Source: Norana najaformis (taxonomy: Eukaryota > Annelida > Clitellata > Crassiclitellata > Hormogastridae). From it: DNA of 64,000 nt. Each line of letters starts with the position of its first letter. The stretch's first letter is position 1. Below are positions 61,871 to 64,000 of this stretch, in pieces. The translations under genes were made by a program, and so were the position numbers. The stretch lies in the NCBI GenBank assembly GCA_964023275.1, contig OZ029918.1:12734855-12798854 (forward strand), in the 5' to 3' direction. The notes beneath the pieces are model-generated. The model saw nothing but the letters and a program-made list of their open reading frames with translations. It was not told the origin of the DNA and ran no database searches.

Positions 61871-64000
61871 CACAGCCTCAATTTAAATAAATGGTTTATT
61901 TTGCAAAAAAGTTTATTCCATATGTAATAAATAGTTAATAAAACTAAAGAAACAGTATTTATATAGCACTGACTAAACACACAAATGTGAACCCAAGAAA
62001 AACACAGTTGCAAGACAAAATAAGATTGACAAAAAAATGGAAAATACAGTTTAAAGAGGGAAGTACTACTGACATTCAGATCAGGTAATCTACGAGAACA
62101 TTTAACATCACGCCATAGCTCAGTAAGTTTATTAAACAGATCAGATGCGATCAGTTAATTTGCTGCTAAACTTTAGATCACATTTCCTGGAACAATTCTG
62201 AATTGTCTACATATTGCTAAAATTCAAATCACATCAACAGAGGGACAAACAAGATCTGTCATAACTTTTCTAAAAGTAATATCTGGAAACAGCATACAGA
62301 AGAGTCACCAAAGGCGACTTCTGGTTATCTTATCATAGTCTCCTTGACGATGAATGAACATTTTGTTCTTAATGACTTTAACATCAGTTAGGCTGGCATG
62401 GGCAGTGCTGAGGTACTCAAAAGGAGCTACATCAAGTGTCTGAATAACTAACTAACTACCTGTGTGATGGCAGGTGACAATAAATGTTCATTAACACCAG
62501 AGAGTTTATGCCAGGAAGCATTTTAGCCACACTGGTGTCTGCTCTTAGCAGATATTACTTTTAAAGATGCCAAAAATCTGAGAGACTCATTTACTGATGT
62601 GCACCCACTGATCCTAAATGGAAGCTCAAAACTAATCTCCCCTGGACAAATGAGTCACTACCAGAATTAAAATACTAAATAAATCAAGACTGCCTTGAAG
62701 TCTTGGCCCTGTAGCCGAAAGTGGTACTTGACCCAACAGCCCTAACCTCAGACTTCCACTGAAACTGACCAACCAATGCAAAACCCAAAACGCTAATCAT
62801 GCCTGCATACTTGGACTAAGTCATGGCCTATATCCATGGTGATTAGACTCATCACTACAGCATTTTCCTCCATCACCGTCTTCAAAGTTTCCAATTATGA
62901 CGGCAGGTAGGCGCTACCACTTGGCGCAATAAATATTCGTTGATTGATCGATTAGCGAGATACAGTAGGCACAGAATGCACCAAAAACGACGGTCTGCCG
63001 CAGATGGCAAATTATCGAAATATCTCGGCATGGTATGCAAATTTGTGGCAGCAGTGGTCATGCTGATAATGAAAATTACAGGTAATTTGCCAAGTGCTGT
63101 GCCATATTTCATGTGTTCAAAAAGCCCATTTTATTGCAATCAACACATCATAATTTCCTCATCGTTTTCTCCAACTAGTTCTTGTGCTTTGCACTGTGCT
63201 GCCTCGTGAGACTATCAACTCATTCACACTAACATGATTATGCAGTCGTTACCTAGATGTCACATTGTACGCCTCAGCTGATACCATGTCTCTTGCTCAG
63301 ACAGACTGACATCTTTCTATGTGTCTTTCTCTTCTGCCCACAGTCCATGTCTCAGTATCTTTCACACCAATTCTTTCAGTGAAAAGGTACTATCTTTCTT
63401 TTTCCAAACGGTCAGGGGAACCGTTCAGCCTTAGACCCAATGGGGATTATTCTGCTCCGTCAATTACTGAGCTAATCGCTCGTTAATAATCCACCCACCA
63501 CATCCAAGGCACACCAGGATGTTTCTCAGCTCTTGTGTAGAACTGACGATAGCAGTTAGTAAGCTGTATGATGTTACAGTGGCCTTATATTCATGTACCC
63601 ACATTTTAAAATCTGTGTCTGTTACACAGCACAATGTCATAAATTTACAACAGTTAAAGATTTACAATTTGTTGTCGACTCAAATAACTGGGAAGAAAAT
63701 TCGTCCTACTATCACAATGTGTTTGCGCTGCTGTCTAAAAAAAATCATAACAAACTCCACCAAATAAATCAGTGAACCCTCACTCACACATTAAGACAAC
63801 TTCAATTATTACTACCAGTAAAGTCCTTTACACCATATAAATAAATAAATAAATATATATATATATACATACACATCCTGTTGTTTCGAAACAAGAATCA
63901 AATAAACAACATATGCCACTATAGGTTTCTTGAATCACTTGCTCATTTTACTCTGGCCTTTACATGACTCAGTCTTGGCCCCTAGCAAATATTCATCCAC
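61871..64000. other. PMCA intron, no further exon found
   Basis: I looked on the minus strand for the N-terminal PMCA signatures expected next (WSKEKQFRGLQ-type and helix 1-2) and found none. A short aaat/ta tract lies at 63,839-63,868. The preceding exon therefore lies beyond 64,000. Confidence 0.55.

Noticed and set aside
60572-64000. N-terminal PMCA exons in the right end of the window
   Set aside because: No minus-strand match to the expected N-terminal or helix 1-2 sequence; these exons must lie outside.

Overview
The window is metazoan nuclear DNA. It is AT-rich, intron-rich, full of microsatellites and retroelement debris, and has no bacterial gene organisation. The retroelements (CR1/L2-like and RTE-like LINE fragments, several tRNA-headed SINEs, LTR pieces and an rDNA-associated insertion) and the protein identity level suggest a marine invertebrate such as a lophotrochozoan or invertebrate deuterostome. 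I cannot name the species.

The one gene I can read with certainty is a plasma-membrane Ca2+-transporting P-type ATPase (PMCA, ATP2B family). It lies on the minus strand and fills 60,571 down to 22,300. I placed 17 constitutive exons plus two alternative terminal exons by splice sites, reading-phase continuity and family motifs. The visible protein runs from the actuator domain (GDLLPADG) through the phosphorylation motif CSDKTGTLT, the ATP-binding KGASE, the TGDGTNDGP hinge and membrane helices 3-10 to the calmodulin-binding region. The N-terminal part (cytosolic N-terminus, helices 1-2) is not in the window and should lie beyond 64,000. The most notable feature is the 3' end. After the shared exon ending RLQHQ (42,934) there are two separate last exons, each starting with its own second half of the calmodulin-binding helix. 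The exon at 37,319-37,501 starts IRVVNAFR and gives a short tail. The exon at 22,300-22,617 starts IRVANVFQ and gives an Ala/Gly-rich tail ending in the PDZ ligand ETNL. This mirrors the a/b tail choice at vertebrate PMCA splice site C. One intron uses a GC donor and one exon has tandem in-frame donors.

Layout. 1-117: probable exon of another minus-strand gene at the window edge, possibly a receptor guanylate cyclase type ligand-binding domain. 118-9,200: AT-rich intron or intergenic DNA with a SINE, simple repeats and a decayed LINE. 9,200-9,760: CpG-rich candidate divergent promoter with a TATCGATA element and outward-facing splice donors. 9,760-22,300: repeats, including a kilobase-scale family shared with 23.8-24.7 kb and a 455-bp LTR-like insertion inside a LINE. 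22,300-60,571: PMCA, its introns packed with LINE 3' ends, SINEs, minisatellites, a 452-bp LTR-like unit 38 bp from an exon, and a ~1-kb insertion bracketed by 28S rRNA sequence at the R2 target. 60,572-64,000: PMCA intron carrying a 5'-truncated LINE with an open 3' reading frame.

The strongest candidate for something undescribed is the 28S-bracketed unit at 55,061-56,128, with a possible self-cleaving RNA fold at its start. The two-tail 3' architecture of PMCA comes next.
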